A program made the position numbers and the translations under genes. The notes below the pieces were generated by a model. The model ran no database searches, was not told where the DNA came from, and was given only the letters and a program-made list of their open reading frames with translations. From Apteryx mantelli (lineage: Eukaryota; Chordata; Aves; Apterygiformes; Apterygidae), in NCBI RefSeq assembly GCF_036417845.1, contig NC_089980.1, forward strand, positions 59,208,501-59,272,500: a stretch of 64,000 nucleotides of DNA. Direction: 5' to 3'. Of the stretch, positions 60,223 to 64,000 are shown piece by piece. Each line of letters begins with the position of its first letter. Position 1 is the stretch's first letter.

Positions 60223-63200
60223 GTGAGTTCAGACAACACAGTATTTTGGATATTGTTTTACAAAAAGTATATATGAGTTGGGAGTTCTTCAGGTGGAATG
60301 TGTACACTGTGTCCAGAGAGGAGCATATGCCTGAGAAGCAGCCTCCTGGACACCACTGAAAGCAGTACCTCTTGACTTCTCAGTCTTATTTAAAAAACAA
60401 AACAAAACAAAAAAACCCAAAAAAACAAAAAAACTCTTTTCTTGCTAGAACGCTTGCAAAAAGCAGCTGTTAAAGAGGGGGTTATTGCAGAGCTTTTTGA
60501 GAAGTGGAACTTGGAGAGAGGGAGAGAATGTGTTCTCCTTGCCCCCAGGGAGAAGAAGCAGCTGCTGTTGACATATTTAAATCTGAATGGCAGAAGCACT
60601 GCTGGGATGTCGCAACTAGCTGCAGGAACAGCTTTTTGGTCTCTTTACCCAGCTTCATTGTGCTGCTGGCCTTTGGAAACTTTTCTTTTGGGCTTCCTCG
60701 CAAAGGAGGGAATGGAAAAATAAGATGGATTGGATGGTCCTGGCTACTTTTCTGCAGGCTTCTCTCTTATTATTTATTTTTCTAGTAGCCTAAACGCAGA
60801 TCAAGTGGGCATTTGCCTAGAGATCAGCTTGCCAGGCTCGTGAGAAGGGAGAAGGAGATTTTGATCTCTCCTGACAACAGTACTGTTTTCCTTCTCCAAG
60901 CTTCTTTGTCTTTTTGAACAGTTGGACACTTGGACTGAAGAGAAGTGAGTCGTGGGTATTATTTGTGTTTGCACAGGCTTCGGTTTTAGTGCATTATTTT
61001 AAACTAAAAGAAGTGGCAGTTCAAGTTAATTTGCTGCCTTGTGAGCTGGCATCAGCCAAGGTATGGGTATGCAATTTGTTCTTCCAGATCTGCTGTGAAA
61101 GCAGTAACATCAGATAATAAGCAGAGTGCATAGCTAGGGGCAGTATCATCTAAAACTATCCCAGCTATTCAGTTAATTCAGTGCCTGGGGAGCTTTCCTT
61201 TGGATGACTATTTCCTCCCTGTATCACTGGGAAAAACCTTGAAGGGAATGGCTGTCTCTTTTAGTCTTGTCCTCACTCTACAAAAGGTCCCAGTCCTCAG
61301 TCTTAAACTGGTTCCACAAGTGCCTTATGACAGCCTAAACCTGTAATCCTGTCAAAAGCACTTTCAGGTACTTCTCCCGCCACTCCTTTATTCTTGCACT
61401 GTGCCAGGGAGAGCATGACTGCCTCTTTCAGTGGTAGCACCAGTCTGCGCTAATTTAAACTGTTCCTGGAATTAGAATAAGAAAAGTGTCTCCTAGAACT
61501 AGCACTGACCATGCTGTGACCACCTGTTCATGAAAACAAGTGATTTCATATGAAATATGTGCATAGCACTCTGTGTTTTACTAATGGAGATATTTTGGTA
61601 GGAGGCAGATGTGAGCAAATATAATCGAACTCTTTTTCCTTTCAGTTCAAGGCTAGCTAACAACATTTATTTCAATACCTGGAAATATCATTAGTATAAA
61701 AGCAATACAAAGCAGATTATAACACTGTAACTAATACTTTGATTGACAAAGTAATTCAGTCCCTTTTAGTAAGGTGAAAAGTGCACTGTAATTGGCAGCC
61801 CTAATTGCAGATTCTGTAAATGAAAACTCTTGAGCCAACTTAAAGCCAATAAAATCCTGTTGTACTTCTTATTTCAGTTAAAAATACGCTATTTAATTCT
61901 AAGTTTAAAAAAATATCTTTTTTATTTTAAAATTCCAGTGTGACAGAGATAAGAATCTGTAAGTGGAACTAGTTGATAAGATTTTCATTGTTGTAGACTA
62001 AAGACATGTTAATTAGATAAAGAGCATAAGCAGTGTCAAGCAAAATGGATGCTGAATATCACAGCATATCACATCAGGGTTTTTCAAAGACTGTTATAAT
62101 TACATAGTATCTTTCTTCCTGGATTTACCTCTGACTGTAATCCTGGCTCAATGGGTGAGCTGAGGAATACTTTCTGGGGATTTTAGGATGGCTGTGGGTG
62201 CCTCTGTAAAAATAATTGCGTGTCTCCGTTCACCATGTTAACGTACAGACTGTGACAATTGCCACCCAGGAGTTTGAGTTGTACAGGATAGAATGCATTA
62301 ATACAGGATAAGGGTTATATCTCAAGATTTATAAACTGAAAGCATCCCTTTTAAAGAAGTTTTAGATTAATAATCTTTTGGACCATATCAAAATTTCAGA
62401 CCAAGAGAACTCCCTTCAGGATCAGCTTACATGTGTGATCTAGTGGAAGGAATCCTCAGACTTTAGCTTATAGGACAGCTGGGTGTCCCTAATCCTCTGC
62501 ATTTTTGTGGGTAGCACTGCTGTAGGTTTACAGATCTTTCTTCCTACCCTAATAATAAGCCAGTTTTCAAGCTGGGTGGTTTCTACAATCCTCAGACCCA
62601 CCTAGCATGCTTCCGACTTTGTCTGCCGCATCTGCATGACTTAATGCTTGGGGAAACTCAGTCCTTGCTCTACACAACAGGAAGCAAAATATCTTTGAGT
62701 TTCAGCTTCCTTTCCGCAGGGCTGAACTGTACCAGTTTCATTCCTTTGTGTTTTTGCAGCCCCTTAAGACTTCATTTGTAGAACTCAGCCTTGAGCAGTG
62801 CAAGCGTAGCATTTATCCTTAACAGTGCTATAGAGAAAATGACAGAGCTAGACAAATTACACAGTAGAACCCAATTGAATACAGTAAGCCCCACTCCTGT
62901 GTGCCTGCCAATGTACTTGTGTCCTACAAGGAGGGAAAAAGTCCAGCAAAGTCCTTGACTAGCGTATGGGCTCTGCACTAATGCCTTGCCTATTAATATG
63001 AGCAGTACAGAAGGGTGGATGGTCTTTCTGAATACAGTAAACTATGTTCTGTATCCACATGCCACACACACATGAGCTGAGGCTTAAGTGAAATGACCTT
63101 GTCTTATTCTGGCCCACATGAAGGACTTGAATAACACTGAGGCATTAATTCTTTTGATTTCTGAACACAAATTCTTTTTCTTCTTCCCTGGAACCTGTAG

Positions 63201-64000
63201 CTCCTCCATTTCCTACCCACTTCAGTTTGCATTGAAGTGGAAGAGGTGAAGGTGAAATTTCATATGCGTGTGCTTAATTGTCAGAACCGGGTGCATATTC
63301 ATCACTCTGCTTTTTCACATGGCTCTGCTGCAAAAATCTGAGTCACACTGTCAAAGGAAGTGTCATCTTGAAGTTGCTGTAATTGTTTTGCAGTGACTCT
63401 GAATTAGCTCTCCATTCTGGAAGCTGACAGTACTGATTTGAAAACTTGGGTCGTGTCTGCTCTTGGCCTTCCGCAACTGGTGAAACATTGGCATCGTCTG
63501 TGGGTAGCTCTGTGTCTTTTCATTTTGGGAACCCCACAGTCCCATTGCCTGGGCCCTGCAATTAGTCCTAGCTGGACCAAACCTCTCCAATAGCAGTTGC
63601 ATGTCAGCAGTAACATGCTTCTAGAGCATCATCAGATCTGTGGCTCTCTGTGTCTGCCTTCTTCCTGGAAACAGCAGGAAAATTAAAAACAAGTACTGTG
63701 GAAAGCCTGCAAAAGATGGGCACCACATTTTATCCTTAGATTACACACATATGTGCGTATAATCTTTGAAATATATTGGCATCTTGCATGCAAATCCTTG
63801 CCTCCAGCTTCTTGCTGTTCCAGTTGCCCTTTGGATTTGACTGTTGTCTGCTTCTGGTCCAAGCTAACTGTCCTATATCTCTTGCCAAATTTGCCTCTAA
63901 AAGCGCTTCTATCTTCTTTAAAATTTTAGTCTCCTTTCTCATCAGTGATTTCAAGTACCTTGTCAGGAAATCTGCTGTATGGCCAACTTAAAGTGGAATT
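60223..64000 (+). other. RNASET2 intron, runs off the right edge
   Basis: At least 3778 bp. I looked for the expected exon start (G, then Lys-His-Glu-Trp-Glu-Lys-His-Gly-Thr-Cys) and did not find it. An A/C-rich low-complexity patch lies at about 60391-60435. Confidence 0.7.

Noticed and set aside
61220-61245. Possible CAS II exon of RNASET2 (a His-Trp-Glu-Lys reading near 61230)
   Set aside because: It reads HWEK followed by Pro and a stop, lacks HGTC and a proper acceptor; chance similarity.
1-64000. tRNA or rRNA genes, CRISPR arrays, operons
   Set aside because: None seen. The window is vertebrate nuclear DNA with spliced genes, so bacterial-type features are not expected.

Overview
This window is a piece of a bird nuclear genome. 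Three things point there: long AT-rich introns, an old CR1 LINE and a CR1 tail fragment, and a solo LTR of an avian endogenous retrovirus. Two vertebrate genes, readable exon by exon, stand in the divergent order known from human chromosome 6q27. The species cannot be named from the sequence alone.

Layout. Positions 1-1170: AT-rich intergenic sequence, with a 15-bp direct repeat bracketing about 300 bp. Positions 1172 to about 4100: a decayed, nearly full-length CR1 LINE lying antisense (3' tail, reverse transcriptase, endonuclease and ORF1 esterase recognisable), followed by a GC-rich tract to about 4740 of uncertain origin. Positions about 7020-36095, minus strand: CEP43 (FGFR1OP/FOP), complete, with 13 coding exons, 390 codons plus stop, in register across all 12 introns. 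One intron uses a GC donor. Its promoter is a CpG island (about 35430-36640) with a YY1-type motif over the start codon and a four-copy 18-bp minisatellite in the first intron. Positions 36.6-43.9 kb: intergenic, with one solo LTR (41895-42472). Positions about 43970-44510: a second CpG island, the likely RNASET2 promoter and untranslated first exon. Positions 48808-60222, plus strand: the first five coding exons of RNASET2, through the first catalytic motif (IHGLWP). The second catalytic motif and the rest lie past the right edge, after an intron of at least 3.8 kb.

How the genes work. CEP43 encodes a centrosome and basal-body scaffold with an N-terminal LisH dimerisation domain, used in microtubule anchoring and ciliogenesis. 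RNASET2 encodes a secreted/lysosomal acid endoribonuclease. No functional link between them is visible; they share a neighbourhood, not a promoter, since their CpG islands are about 8 kb apart.

I found no candidate for an undescribed molecular system. The points most worth a second look are the GC-AG intron, the YY1 motif at the CEP43 start codon, the promoter minisatellite, the antisense CR1 with its ORF1 esterase remnant, the LTR with a duplicated left end, and a GC-shifted block inside CEP43 intron 1 that I cannot explain. Exon calls rest on protein similarity recalled from the human orthologues, splice-site reading and unbroken phase; no alignment was run.
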